Shown: piece by piece, positions 43,599 through 52,848 of the stretch
Layout: every line of letters begins with the position of its first letter
Position numbering within the stretch: the stretch's first letter is position 1
Origin: Tabrizicola sp. TH137
Lineage (GTDB): Bacteria; Pseudomonadota; Alphaproteobacteria; Rhodobacterales; Rhodobacteraceae
Direction: 5' to 3'
Assembly: GCF_002855575.1 (NCBI RefSeq)
Contig: NZ_PKRQ01000005.1
Coordinates: 62,001-126,000 of the forward strand
Length of the DNA: 64,000 nucleotides
Notes under the pieces: generated by a model
Databases searched by the model: none
What the model saw: the letters and a program-made list of their open reading frames with translations, nothing else
What the model was told of the DNA's origin: nothing
Translations under genes and position numbers: made by a program

Positions 43599-44274
43599 CG
43601 CCGCGCTGGTTCTGGACGGGATCGAAAAGGGCTATAACCGGGGAAAACCCAGCGAAGTCATCGTCTTGCGGGGCGCCACGCTGACCGTTGCGCGGGGCGA
43701 GGTGGTGGCGCTGGTGGCCCCTTCCGGCGCGGGGAAGTCCACGCTTCTGCATATTGCGGGGCTTCTGGACACGGCGGATGCGGGCCGCGTGTTGCATGGC
43801 GGGCGCGAGATGGGCGGCCTCTCGGACCGCGCACGAACCGAGGCGCGGCGGGCCGAAGTGGGCTTCATCTACCAGTTCCACCACCTGCTACCCGAGTTTT
43901 CTGCCTTGGAAAACATCGTGTTACCGCAACTTGCCAATGGCGTCGCGCAGCGTGTGGCAGAGGCCCATGCGCTGGATCTGCTGGGGCGGGTGGGGGTTGC
44001 GGGGCGGGCGGGGCATCGGCCTGCGGCGCTGTCGGGGGGGGAGCAGCAGCGGGTGGCCTTCTGCCGGGCGCTGGCCAACCGGCCCAAGCTTCTGCTGGCG
44101 GATGAACCGACGGGGAACCTTGATCCCGCAACCTCGGATCAGGTCTTTGCCGCGCTGATGGATCTGGTGCGCGAGACCGGGCTTTCGGCGCTGATCGCGA
44201 CCCATAACCTTGACCTTGCGGCGCGGATGGATCGCATCGTCCGGCTGGATCAGGGGCGCGTGACGGGCGGCTGA
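43591..44274 (+). CDS. lolD: Lipoprotein-releasing system ATPase LolD
   Basis: A 227-residue ABC ATPase. Walker A is [12 protein letters not shown] near residue 45, the Q-loop is [11 protein letters not shown] (the LolD form), the signature [16 protein letters not shown], Walker [13 protein letters not shown] and the switch His in IATHNLDLA. It powers the neighbouring permease, with which it overlaps. In-line start and length match the family. Confidence 0.95.
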   Translation: MNDAALVLDGIEKGYNRGKPSEVIVLRGATLTVARGEVVALVAPSGAGKSTLLHIAGLLDTADAGRVLHGGREMGGLSDRARTEARRAEVGFIYQFHHLLPEFSALENIVLPQLANGVAQRVAEAHALDLLGRVGVAGRAGHRPAALSGGEQQRVAFCRALANRPKLLLADEPTGNLDPATSDQVFAALMDLVRETGLSALIATHNLDLAARMDRIVRLDQGRVTGG

Positions 44275-44325
44275 TGGCCGTCCCCAGGGCGCGGCGAAGG
44301 CACAGGCGTTGATCGGCGGGCGGGG

Positions 44326-44351
44326 TTGTGATTGACTGCACCCAATCACAA
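44326..44351. promoter_or_regulatory. 9-bp dyad upstream of the cytochrome gene
   Basis: TTGTGATTG (44326-44334) and CAATCACAA (44343-44351) form a perfect inverted repeat around ACTGCACC, ending 14 bases before the GTG start. It lacks a T-run on the plus strand, so an operator or leader hairpin fits better than a terminator. Confidence 0.45.
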
Positions 44352-44365
44352 AAACGGAGGCGACA

Positions 44366-44788
44366 GTGCAACGTGTATTCCTATATCCCATTGGCATGAT
44401 TGCGCTTTTCGGCCTTGCGGCCTGCGTCCTTCCGGGGGCGGAGCGGGCCGAACAGACCACGGGCGCGGCGGATTACGCAGCCTTCTGCGCGGGCTGCCAT
44501 GGAGCCGGAGGCAAGGGCGATGGCGAGATGGCGGCGGGCCTGTCGCAGAAGCCTGCGGACCTGACGGCGCTGGCAAAGGGCAATGGCGGCACCTTCCCCA
44601 CAACGCGGGTGATGGCGCAGATCTGGGGCTATACGGGCGGGCAGGATGGCGGGCGGGTGATGCCGCAATTCGCGGCGTTGCTGGATGGGGAACTGGTGCC
44701 CTATGACGGCGGCGACGGTATCATGACACCGACGCCAATCCGCCTTGTGGAACTGGCCGAGCATCTGAAGACCCTGCAAAAGCCGTAA
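44366..44788 (+). CDS. Class I c-type cytochrome lipoprotein
   Basis: A 140-residue exported protein with a lipoprotein signal (IGMIALFGLAAC, Cys ~20) and a single haem site CAGCH near residue 45 in YAAFCAGCHGAGGKGDG; the axial Met is probably in RVMPQF. It would be a membrane-anchored periplasmic electron carrier. The start is GTG 44366 with CGGAGG six bases upstream. The redox partner is not encoded nearby. Confidence 0.9.
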   Translation: MQRVFLYPIGMIALFGLAACVLPGAERAEQTTGAADYAAFCAGCHGAGGKGDGEMAAGLSQKPADLTALAKGNGGTFPTTRVMAQIWGYTGGQDGGRVMPQFAALLDGELVPYDGGDGIMTPTPIRLVELAEHLKTLQKP

Positions 44789-44796
44789 CGCAAAGC

Positions 44797-44820
44797 GTGC
44801 CGCAAACTGTGCCGCAAACT
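44797..44820 (+). repeat. Two tandem 12-bp copies after the cytochrome gene
   Basis: GTGCCGCAAACT occurs twice back to back (44797-44808, 44809-44820), followed by a third GTG. It lies between the convergent cytochrome and DUF1194 genes. Confidence 0.85.
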
Positions 44821-44877
44821 GTGGCCACGCAGCGCGCGCTGCCACAGGCCCTTGGTTAACGCGCTGTAAACCCTGTT

Positions 44878-45579
44878 TCAGGGCGCGGAGGTCGGCACGG
44901 TTTCGGGCAGCATCCCCGCGATTTCGAGGATCAGCTTCCGCCGCACCGCCTCGGTGAAGCGCGCGCCGGTATCGGCGGCCACCAGAAAGGCGCCGGGGCC
45001 GCCGATGATGCGTTCCTCGTAGATCTGCACCAGCGGGCTTTCCCAGCCATCTGCCGGATCGCGGATCAGGGGCAGCGCATTGATCGTGATGCCCGCCGCC
45101 AGCACCTCGTCCCGCGCCTCCTCGATCGAGGGGCCGGACCAGTTGTTCGCGCTGTCGCCGGAAAAGTCGATCACCCGGCGCAGACCGGTGATCTCATTCG
45201 CCTCGATCAGCCGCTTGCCCTCCAGAAGCGCCGCGCCGATGGCGTTGCGCCCCGAGGCCAGCCGGGGCGGGCCAAGCAGCGCGGCGGCGAAGGCCTCGGC
45301 ATCCTCGGGCGTGGCGATGATCGCCCAATCGGCCACCACGGCCTGATTGGCGGCCCATTCCACATAGGTCACCGCGATGGACCCGGTCAGGGTGGAGGAA
45401 ATGGCATAAAGCACATCGGGATGGGTGATCGCCGCCGCATAGCCTTGCCGTTGCAGGTCGATCTCGGCCTGGTCGATGGAGCCGGAGGCATCGGCCAGCA
45501 GCACCAGTTCCAGATCCACCTCCTGCGCATGGAGGGGCGTGGACAGGAGGGCAAGGAGCAAGGGCCATATCCGCATCAC
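44878..45579 (-). CDS. DUF1194-family periplasmic von Willebrand-type protein
   Basis: A 233-residue exported protein: signal ending LHAQ, then [28 protein letters not shown], a vWA fold with the DxSxS metal-binding site (DASGS), and [13 protein letters not shown] as the second site region. The family is widespread in Rhodobacterales with unknown function; vWA domains usually mediate protein contacts through a bound divalent cation. Divergent from ppk1 across 140 bases. Confidence 0.88.
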   Translation of the reverse strand: MMRIWPLLLALLSTPLHAQEVDLELVLLADASGSIDQAEIDLQRQGYAAAITHPDVLYAISSTLTGSIAVTYVEWAANQAVVADWAIIATPEDAEAFAAALLGPPRLASGRNAIGAALLEGKRLIEANEITGLRRVIDFSGDSANNWSGPSIEEARDEVLAAGITINALPLIRDPADGWESPLVQIYEERIIGGPGAFLVAADTGARFTEAVRRKLILEIAGMLPETVPTSAP

Positions 45580-45719
45580 GGGATGGTAGGACAGAAGCGG
45601 CGACAGGAAAGATCACGAAATGGTGCGGCCCCCGCCCGCCCGCGCGGCGCTGGACAGTTCCGCGCGCCGGTGATCATCTGTCATCACAGCGTTGCTTTTC
45701 CCCCTTACCCCCGCGTGTC

Positions 45720-47909
45720 ATGACCCAGTCCGATTTCCTCAAGGCCCCCTTCCCCGCCCCCATCCCCCTTCCCGAAGCGGAGCGCATGGGGCCGCAGCGG
45801 TTCTTCAACCGCGAACTTTCCTGGCTCGCCTTCAACTGGCGGGTGCTGGACGAAGCCTCGAACCCCGCCGTTCCCCTGCTGGAACGGCTGCGGTTCCTGT
45901 CGATCTCGGCCACCAATCTGGACGAATTCTATACTGTCCGGGTGGCCGGCCTGCGGGCGCTGGTCCGCAACGGCAATGCCGCCCATTCCGAGGATGGCCG
46001 CAGCCCGGCGGAACAGCTTGCCCTGATCCATGACGATGCGCGCAAGCTGATGCAGACGCAGCAGACGGTGTTCAACAAGCTGAAGAAAGAGATGGAAACG
46101 CAGGGCATTTCCATCCTGACGCGGTCCAAGCTGACGGCGCGCGACCTGAAGCATCTGGAAGAGCATTTCCTGAACAAGGTGTTCCCGGTCCTGTCGCCCC
46201 TGGCCATCGACCCGGCGCATCCCTTCCCCTTCATCCCCAATACCGGCTTTTCGCTGGCGCTGGAGCTGGAGCGGGAAAGCGATCACCGCAGCCTTCAGGC
46301 CCTGCTGCCCATCCCGCAGCAGATTTCGCGCTTCGTGGCCCTGCCCGGCAAGCCGGGCGAACATCGCTTCCTGCCGCTGGAGGAATTGCTTCTCCTGCAT
46401 CTGAACATGCTGTTTCCGGGCTATACCGACCGGGGCCATTGCATCTTCCGCGTGCTGCGCGACAGCGATCTGGAGGTCGAGGACGAGGCCGAAGACCTTG
46501 TCCGCGAATTCGAGACGGCGCTGAAGCGGCGGCGGCGGGGTGAGGTGATCCGGCTGAAGCTGTCGGCCGGCGCGCCGCCCGAATTGCGCGCGCTGATCAT
46601 GGATGAACTGGCCGTCACCGAGGATATGGTGGTGGAAATCCGCGGCCTTCTGGGCATCGCGGACCTGAAGGAGCTGGTGCTGTCCTCGCGGGCCGATCTT
46701 CTGTGGCCGACCTTCACCTCGCGCATCCCGGAACGGGTGCAGGATCATGATGGCGACCTTTTCGCCGCGATCAGGCAGAAGGACATCCTGCTGCACCACC
46801 CTTATGAGTCCTTCGACCTTGTCATCCGCTTCCTCGAACAGGCGGCGCGCGATCCCAACGTGCTGGCGATCAAGCAGACGCTTTACCGAACCTCATGGGA
46901 CAGCCCGATCGTTTCGGCGCTCTGCGAGGCGGCAGAGGCGGGGAAATCCGTCACCGCGCTGGTGGAACTCAAGGCGCGGTTCGACGAGGCCGCCAATATC
47001 CGCCAGTCGCGCCGTCTGGAACGGGCGGGGGCGCATGTCGTCTATGGCTTCATCCATTACAAGACCCATGCCAAGATCAGCACTGTCGTCCGGCGCGAGG
47101 GCGAGAACCTTGTGACCTATACCCATTACGGGACCGGGAACTATCACCCGATCACGGCGCGCATCTATACCGACCTCAGCTTCTTCACCTGCGATGCGGC
47201 GCTGGGGCGGGACGCGACCAAGGTCTTCAACTATCTGTCGGGCTATGTGCAGCCCGAGGGGCTTGAAAACCTTGCCATTTCGCCGATCAGCCTGAAGCCG
47301 CGGCTGCTGTCGCTGATCGCGGCAGAGGCGGATCATGCGCGGGCCGGGCGGCCTGCGGAAATCTGGGCCAAGATGAACAGCCTGATCGACCCCGAGGTGA
47401 TCGACGCGCTTTATGCGGCGTCGCAGGCCGGGGTGAAGATCAGCCTTGTCGTGCGCGGCATCTGCGGGGTGCGTCCGGGGGTGAAGGACCTGTCGGAGAA
47501 TATCCGCGTGAAATCCATCGTCGGGCGGTTTCTGGAACATTCGCGCATCGTCTGTTTCGGGTCGGGCCATGGCCTGCCGTCGCAGAAGGCGCGGGTCTTC
47601 CTGTCTTCGGCCGACTGGATGGGGCGCAACCTGAACCGCCGGGTGGAAACGCTGGTCGAGGTGATGAACCCCACCGTGAAGGCCCAGATCGAAGGGCAGA
47701 TCATGGCGGCCAATCTGGCGGACGAGGCGCAAAGCTGGGTCCTGCGGCCCGATGGCAGCTATCACCGCGAACTCGCCCCCGCCGATGGCGTGCTGTTCAA
47801 TTGCCACCGCTTCTTCATGGAGAACCCCTCGCTTTCGGGCCGGGGGACGGCGGGGGCCAAGGATGTGCAGCGGCTGGCACAGTTGCGCGACGATCCGGGG
47901 GGGATGTGA
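45720..47909 (+). CDS. ppk1: Polyphosphate kinase 1
   Basis: A 729-residue enzyme polymerising the gamma-phosphate of ATP into polyphosphate. The N-terminal [19 protein letters not shown], the [11 protein letters not shown] region, the phosphorylated-His segment [20 protein letters not shown] and [17 protein letters not shown] are all present, as is the C-terminal PLD-like [14 protein letters not shown]. Full length. The exopolyphosphatase gene follows after 96 bases, giving a synthesis-degradation pair. Confidence 0.97.
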   Translation: MTQSDFLKAPFPAPIPLPEAERMGPQRFFNRELSWLAFNWRVLDEASNPAVPLLERLRFLSISATNLDEFYTVRVAGLRALVRNGNAAHSEDGRSPAEQLALIHDDARKLMQTQQTVFNKLKKEMETQGISILTRSKLTARDLKHLEEHFLNKVFPVLSPLAIDPAHPFPFIPNTGFSLALELERESDHRSLQALLPIPQQISRFVALPGKPGEHRFLPLEELLLLHLNMLFPGYTDRGHCIFRVLRDSDLEVEDEAEDLVREFETALKRRRRGEVIRLKLSAGAPPELRALIMDELAVTEDMVVEIRGLLGIADLKELVLSSRADLLWPTFTSRIPERVQDHDGDLFAAIRQKDILLHHPYESFDLVIRFLEQAARDPNVLAIKQTLYRTSWDSPIVSALCEAAEAGKSVTALVELKARFDEAANIRQSRRLERAGAHVVYGFIHYKTHAKISTVVRREGENLVTYTHYGTGNYHPITARIYTDLSFFTCDAALGRDATKVFNYLSGYVQPEGLENLAISPISLKPRLLSLIAAEADHARAGRPAEIWAKMNSLIDPEVIDALYAASQAGVKISLVVRGICGVRPGVKDLSENIRVKSIVGRFLEHSRIVCFGSGHGLPSQKARVFLSSADWMGRNLNRRVETLVEVMNPTVKAQIEGQIMAANLADEAQSWVLRPDGSYHRELAPADGVLFNCHRFFMENPSLSGRGTAGAKDVQRLAQLRDDPGGM

Positions 47910-48005
47910 CGCGGGGGCAGCCGCCCCGTATTCACGATCCCGAATCCTTGACCACGCCCCCCGTTCCGCGCCACCTTGCGGCCCGGAAGACGAAGGACCG
48001 CGCCC

Positions 48006-49559
48006 ATGACCGATACCGCCACAGCCCCCGAGACAGGCAGTGACGAGGATTGGGGGCCCTTCGGCCGCCCCCTGTTCGATGACCCGTCGGTGCGGGCGCT
48101 GTCGCGCGTCGGCGTGGTGGATGTGGGGTCGAATTCCGTCCGGATGGTGGTCTTTGACGGGGCGGCGCGCAGCCCGGCCTATTTCTTCAACGAAAAGATC
48201 ATGTGCGGCCTTGGCAAGGGGCTGCACGAAACGGGCCGCCTGAATCCGCAGGGCCGGGTCCGGGCGCTGGCCGCGCTGAAGCGCTTTGCCTATCTGGCCG
48301 AAGGCATGGGGATCGGCCCCCTGACCGTGGTCGCCACCGCCGCCACGCGCGAGGCCGAGGATGGGCCGGAGTTTCAGGCCGAGGTGCTGCGCGAGACGGG
48401 GCTGAAGCTCTGGGTCATCGACGGCGATGAAGAGGCGCGGCTCTCGGCACAGGGCGTGCTTCTGGGCTGGCCCGAGGCGAAGGGCGTGGTCTGCGACATC
48501 GGCGGCAATTCGATGGAACTGGCGCGGATCGGCGATGGCAAGGTGGGGCGGCGCATCTCTACCCCCCTCGGCCCGTTCCGGCTGCAACAGGTGAAGGGCG
48601 ATGCCTCCAAGCGGCGCAAGCTGATCGACCGGGTGATCACCACCGCGCAGGCGCAGATCCGGTCCACCGGCGAACGCATCTATCTGGTGGGCGGGTCATG
48701 GCGCGTCATCGCGCGGCTGGACATGGAACGGCGGAACTATCCGCTGACCGTGCTGCACGAATACCGGATGACGCCCGACAGCCTGATCGACACGCTGGAC
48801 TGGATCGCCGCCAGCGACAGCGCCATCCTGCGCGCCAAGACCGGCACCTCGTCCGAGCGGATGGAACTTGTGCCGCTGGCCTGCGAGGTGCTGCGCGAGC
48901 TGATCCGCATCCTGAAACCGTCCGAGATCGACGTGTCGGCCTATGGCATCCGCGAAGGGCTCTTGTACGAACAGATGCCCCCCCGCCTGCGTGCCCGCGA
49001 CCCGCTGATCGAGGCGGCGCGGATGGCCGAACTCACCTCGGCCCGCATCCCCGGCTTTGGCAAGAAGCTCTATGATTTCCTGCTGCCTCTGTTCAAGGAG
49101 GCCGACAAGGAACGGCTCCGGCTCATCAAGGCCGCCTGCCTGCTGCATGACACGACCTGGCGCGCCCATCCCGATTACCGGGCCGAGGTCTGTTTCGACA
49201 ATGCCACCCGTGCGAACCTTGGCGGGCTTGACCATCCGGGGCGCGTCTTCCTTGGCCTGTCGCTGCTGCACCGCTACAAGAATTCCCGCTCCGGGTCGCG
49301 GCTGGAACCGCTGTTCCGCCTGCTGACCGACCAGCAGATCCAGGAGGCCGAGGTGCTGGGCAAGGCGATGCGCTTTGGGGCCATGTTCTCCATCGCCGAT
49401 CCGGCCGAGGCGGGTTCCCTGCGCTGGCAGCCCAAGAAGAAGGTGCTGGAACTGGCGCTGACAGAGCGGGGCCATGCGCTGTTCGGCGAGGTGGCGCAGG
49501 CGCGGTTCACCGCGCTCGCCCTGTCGATGAAGGCCACGACCCGCGTCATCTCGGCCTGA
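48006..49559 (+). CDS. ppx: Exopolyphosphatase / pppGpp phosphohydrolase (Ppx/GppA)
   Basis: A 517-residue ASKHA-fold phosphatase. VGVVDVGSNSVRMVVFDGA is phosphate-binding motif 1, VATAATREAEDG and VVCDIGGNSMELARIGDG complete the ATPase-like core, and the C-terminal HD-like helical part contains AACLLHDTTWRAHPDYR. It removes phosphate from polyphosphate ends made by Ppk1. The ATG at 48006 is preferred; no strong ribosome site is visible. Confidence 0.95.
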   Translation: MTDTATAPETGSDEDWGPFGRPLFDDPSVRALSRVGVVDVGSNSVRMVVFDGAARSPAYFFNEKIMCGLGKGLHETGRLNPQGRVRALAALKRFAYLAEGMGIGPLTVVATAATREAEDGPEFQAEVLRETGLKLWVIDGDEEARLSAQGVLLGWPEAKGVVCDIGGNSMELARIGDGKVGRRISTPLGPFRLQQVKGDASKRRKLIDRVITTAQAQIRSTGERIYLVGGSWRVIARLDMERRNYPLTVLHEYRMTPDSLIDTLDWIAASDSAILRAKTGTSSERMELVPLACEVLRELIRILKPSEIDVSAYGIREGLLYEQMPPRLRARDPLIEAARMAELTSARIPGFGKKLYDFLLPLFKEADKERLRLIKAACLLHDTTWRAHPDYRAEVCFDNATRANLGGLDHPGRVFLGLSLLHRYKNSRSGSRLEPLFRLLTDQQIQEAEVLGKAMRFGAMFSIADPAEAGSLRWQPKKKVLELALTERGHALFGEVAQARFTALALSMKATTRVISA

Positions 49560-49562
49560 TCC

Positions 49563-50174
49563 ATGCTGCGGCTGGATCATCTGGCGATCTCCTGCCGCGC
49601 GCTGGACGAGGGCGTGGCGGCGGTGGAGGCGGCACTGGGCCTGCCGCTTGCCCCCGGCGGGCAACATCCGCATATGGCGACGCATAACCGGCTGCTCTCG
49701 CTCGGCCCCGATCTCTATCTCGAAGTGATCGCCGCCGATCCCGGCCAGCCCCGCCCGGCCTGGCCACGCTGGTTCGATCTGGACCGCTTCGACGGCCCGC
49801 CGCGCCTGACCAACTGGATCTGCGCCTGCGACGATCTTGACGCCGAACTGGCCCATGCGCCGCCGGGCAGCGGGACCCCGGTTGCGCTGCAACGGGGCGA
49901 TTTCCGCTGGCGGATGGCGGTGCCGGAGACCGGCATCCTGCCCTTTGACAACCATTTCCCCGCGCTGATCCAGTGGGAGGGGGCCGCCCATCCCGCGCCG
50001 CGCCTGCCCGATCACGGCGCAAGGCTCGCGCGGCTGGAGATCACCCATCCCGACGCCGCCGCCTTGCGGTCGGCCCTGTCGCGGCTGGACGATCCGCGTA
50101 TCCTTCTGCGGCAGGGGCCTGCGTCCCTGCGCGCCACCATCGCCACGCCGCAGGGGGAGCGGGTGCTGACATGA
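49563..50174 (+). CDS. Glyoxalase-like/VOC-superfamily protein
   Basis: A 203-residue protein of the Glyoxalase_3 type: LRLDHLAISCRALDEGVAAVEAALGLPLAPGGQHPHMATHNRLLSLG..., then YLEVIAADP and a second half-module (LARLEITHPDAAALRSALSRL). Metal-binding His and Glu occur at expected places, but substrate is unknown. It starts three bases after ppx and overlaps the next gene as ATGA, so the run is one transcript. Confidence 0.87.
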   Translation: MLRLDHLAISCRALDEGVAAVEAALGLPLAPGGQHPHMATHNRLLSLGPDLYLEVIAADPGQPRPAWPRWFDLDRFDGPPRLTNWICACDDLDAELAHAPPGSGTPVALQRGDFRWRMAVPETGILPFDNHFPALIQWEGAAHPAPRLPDHGARLARLEITHPDAAALRSALSRLDDPRILLRQGPASLRATIATPQGERVLT

Positions 50175-50659
50175 TCCGCGACGCAACCGCCAGGGATGCG
50201 GCAGGCATCGCCGCGATCTGGAACCCGGTGATCCGCGACACGTCCATCACCTTCAACAGCGCCGAGAAGACCGAGGCCGATATTGCCGGCCTGATCGCCG
50301 ACAGGCAGGCCGCGGGTCATGCCTTCCTTTTGGCCGAAGAGGCGGGGCGGATTGCGGGCTTTGCCAGCTATGCGCAGTTCCGCGCCGGCACCGGCTATGG
50401 CCGCACGATGGAACACACGATTCTCCTGGACCCTGTCGCCCAGGGCCGGGGGCTGGGCCGGGCGCTGATGCGCGCGCTGGAAGACCATGCCCGCGCGGCA
50501 GGAATGACCGCGCTGATCGGCGGCGTTTCTGCCGAAAACAGCGCCGGACGGGCCTTTCATGCCCGCATGGGCTTTGCCGAGGTGGCGATCCTGCAACGGG
50601 TGGGGTTCAAATTCGGGCGGACGATGGATTTGGTCCTGATGCAGAAGTTCCTCGCCTGA
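50171..50659 (+). CDS. GNAT N-acetyltransferase (phosphinothricin acetyltransferase-like)
   Basis: A 162-residue acetyl-CoA-dependent transferase. The opening IRDATARDAAGIAAIWNPVIRDTSITFNS and HTILLDPVAQGRGLGRALMRALEDHA, with the Q/RGxGxA acetyl-CoA loop, are those of the PAT/Bar-like branch that acetylates methionine sulfoximine or related amines. ATG 50171 overlaps the VOC gene stop. Substrate not determined. Confidence 0.9.
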   Translation: MIRDATARDAAGIAAIWNPVIRDTSITFNSAEKTEADIAGLIADRQAAGHAFLLAEEAGRIAGFASYAQFRAGTGYGRTMEHTILLDPVAQGRGLGRALMRALEDHARAAGMTALIGGVSAENSAGRAFHARMGFAEVAILQRVGFKFGRTMDLVLMQKFLA

Positions 50660-50690
50660 CTTCTGTCGCGAACCGCACTATCATATCCGA

Positions 50691-51389
50691 ATGTCGATCT
50701 GGACCCGCATCGCCGAAGCGCTGTCAGCCCTCGCGCAAGGCGAGCCGTTGTCGGTTGTCTTCGACAAGTTGCAGGGCCATGTCGATCACCAGCCCGAACT
50801 TTCGGTCGGCTTCACCATCGCGGTCATCGCGCTGGGGGCCAAGATCGCCAAGGCCGACGGGCAGGTGACGAAGGACGAGGTCACCGCCTTCCGCCGCGTC
50901 TTCACGCTGGACGAGGCGGAGGCAGCCAATGCCGCCCGCGTCTATAACCTCGCCCGGCAGGATGTGGCGGGCTTCGATGCCTATGCCCGCAAGATCGCCC
51001 GCATGTTCGGCCCCGAACACCGGGACGTGCTGGAAGACCTGATGGAAGGGCTGTTCCTGATCGCGCTGGCCGACGGGTCCTATCACCCGCGCGAGGATGA
51101 GTTTCTGCGCGACGTGGCCGATATCTTCGGCCTGTCGGATGCCTGTTTCCGCGCCCTGCGCGCCAGTTTCGTGGAAGGCGCGCCGCGCGACCCCTATGAG
51201 GTGCTGGGCATCCCCCCCGGCAGCTCGCTGGAAGAGGCGCGCGAGGCCTGGAAGCGCGCGGTGAAGGAAAGCCATCCCGACCGGATGCTGGCACGCGGCG
51301 TGCCGGAAGAGGCAATCAAGCTGGCCGAACGCCGCCTGATCGCGCTGAACGCCGCCTGGGAAGAGATTTCCGCCCGGCGGGCCGCCTGA
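50691..51389 (+). CDS. DjlA-like TerB/DnaJ-domain protein
   Basis: A 232-residue protein with a TerB-like helical domain (about residues 25-150, including VIALGAKIAKADGQVTKDEVTAFRRVF and ALADGSYHPREDEFLRDVADIFG) and a C-terminal J domain (DPYEVLGIPPGSSLEEAREAWKRAV) with the essential HPD in ESHPDRM. It would recruit and stimulate DnaK. Unlike E. coli DjlA it has no obvious N-terminal membrane anchor. Confidence 0.92.
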   Translation: MSIWTRIAEALSALAQGEPLSVVFDKLQGHVDHQPELSVGFTIAVIALGAKIAKADGQVTKDEVTAFRRVFTLDEAEAANAARVYNLARQDVAGFDAYARKIARMFGPEHRDVLEDLMEGLFLIALADGSYHPREDEFLRDVADIFGLSDACFRALRASFVEGAPRDPYEVLGIPPGSSLEEAREAWKRAVKESHPDRMLARGVPEEAIKLAERRLIALNAAWEEISARRAA

Positions 51390-51391
51390 CC

Positions 51392-52465
51392 ATGGCGGTG
51401 GGCGCGGCCCGGCCCTGGCTGCGGCTGGCCACCTATAATGTCGAATGGTTCAACGCGCTGTTCGATGACCGGGGGCATCTTCTGGCGGATGGAGCGCCTT
51501 CCGCGCGCTATGGCGTGACGCGGGCCGCGCAGGTCGACGCCCTGACGGCGGTGTTCCGGGCGCTGGATGCGGATGGGATATTGGTGATCGAGGCACCCGA
51601 TACCGGCAGCAGACGCTCCACCACCCGCGCGCTGGACCATTTCGCGGCGCAGGCGGGGCTCCGGGCACGCAAGGCGATCATCGGCTATCCTTCGGAGACC
51701 GAGCAGGAAATCGCCTTCCTCTACGATCCTGACCGCCTGACGGTCCGCCACGATCCGCAGGGCGACCCCGCGCCGCGGCAGGGCGGGCATGACGCGCCGC
51801 GCTTCGACACTGCCTTCCGCTATGACCTTGATGCCGACGGCATCAGCGAGGTGATCCGCTTTTCCAAGCCGCCGCTTGAACTGGCCGTGACCTGCGACGG
51901 GATGGCGCTGCGGCTGATCGGGGTGCATGCCAAGTCAAAGGCCAATCACGGCGCCCGCGACGGGGCCGAGGCGACGCGCCTTGCCATCGACAACCGCAGA
52001 AAGCAACTGGCGCAATGCCTCTGGCTGCGGCAGCGGGTGGCGGGGCATCTGGCGGCGGGCGATGCGCTGATCGTGCTGGGCGATCTGAATGACGGCCCCG
52101 GTCTGGACGAATATGAACGCCTTTTCGGCCGGTCGGGGGTGGAGGTGGTCCTGGGCAGCGACGCCCCGCCCGAGGCGCGGCTTTACGATCCCCATGCCGT
52201 GATGGCGATCACCCAGCGGGTGGGGGTGGCCCCCTCTTCCGCGCGCTTCTTCATCGCGCCGCAGGGGCGGTGGTTCGATGCGCTGCTCGATTTCATCATG
52301 GTCTCGCCCGATCTCCGCGCCGCCGGCCCGCGCTGGCGCATCTGGCACCCGCAGGATGACGCGGCGCTTGCCGCCGATCCGGTGTTGAGCGCCGCCCTTC
52401 TGGCCGCCTCCGACCATTTCCCCGTCACGCTGGATTTCGCCGCCCCTCTTGTGCCTGCCCCCTGA
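51392..52465 (+). CDS. Endonuclease/exonuclease/phosphatase-family protein
   Basis: A 357-residue EEP-fold metal-dependent hydrolase. LATYNVEWFNALFDD, VLVIEAPDTGS-type loop, LIGVHAKSKANHGARD, DALIVLGDLNDGPG (with the catalytic Asp-Asn) and ASDHFPVTLDF (catalytic Asp-His) are the six-motif signature. Substrate may be nucleic acid or a phosphoester. No signal peptide is evident. It starts two bases after the J-domain gene. Confidence 0.9.
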   Translation: MAVGAARPWLRLATYNVEWFNALFDDRGHLLADGAPSARYGVTRAAQVDALTAVFRALDADGILVIEAPDTGSRRSTTRALDHFAAQAGLRARKAIIGYPSETEQEIAFLYDPDRLTVRHDPQGDPAPRQGGHDAPRFDTAFRYDLDADGISEVIRFSKPPLELAVTCDGMALRLIGVHAKSKANHGARDGAEATRLAIDNRRKQLAQCLWLRQRVAGHLAAGDALIVLGDLNDGPGLDEYERLFGRSGVEVVLGSDAPPEARLYDPHAVMAITQRVGVAPSSARFFIAPQGRWFDALLDFIMVSPDLRAAGPRWRIWHPQDDAALAADPVLSAALLAASDHFPVTLDFAAPLVPAP

Positions 52466-52482
52466 ACCCCCATCTTGGGGCC

Positions 52483-52845
52483 ATGATGACCCGCAGCACG
52501 CTTCTCGCCCCCGCCCTTCTGTCGCTGGCCCTGCTGGCCCCCCTGCCCCTTGCCGCGCAGGAGGCCGCCCCTGCCGAACCCGAGGAGGGGCCAAGCCTGA
52601 TGGAACGGGGGCTTTCCCTGTTCTTCGAAGGCTTCCGCCAGGAGATGGAACCTGCGCTGGAAGGCATGGGTCAGGCGCTGGGCGAAATGCAGCCCGCGAT
52701 CGACGAATTGATGGGCATGATCGACAGCATGACCAATTACCAGATGCCGGAAATGCTGGAAAACGGCGACATCATCATCCGCCGCAAGCCCGATGCGCCG
52801 CCCGTGGCCCCGCCAGAGGCCGAGGCGCCGGGGGTCGATCTCTGA
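52483..52845 (+). CDS. Small periplasmic protein of unknown function
   Basis: A 120-residue exported protein: signal ending LAAQ, then an acidic Ala/Pro/Glu linker, a helix LMERGLSLFFEGFRQEMEPALEGMGQALGEMQPAIDEL... and NYQMPEMLENGDIIIRRK before a Pro-rich tail. No named domain is recognised, although proteins of this shape seem common in Rhodobacterales. It follows the EEP gene by 17 bases and converges on the EcsC gene. Confidence 0.78.
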   Translation: MMTRSTLLAPALLSLALLAPLPLAAQEAAPAEPEEGPSLMERGLSLFFEGFRQEMEPALEGMGQALGEMQPAIDELMGMIDSMTNYQMPEMLENGDIIIRRKPDAPPVAPPEAEAPGVDL

Positions 52846-52848
52846 CGC

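Noticed and set aside
44852-44870. TTAA-N7-TAAAC as a CtrA-binding site
   Set aside because: It lies between two convergent genes, where it cannot act as a promoter element, and it has a mismatch in the second half.
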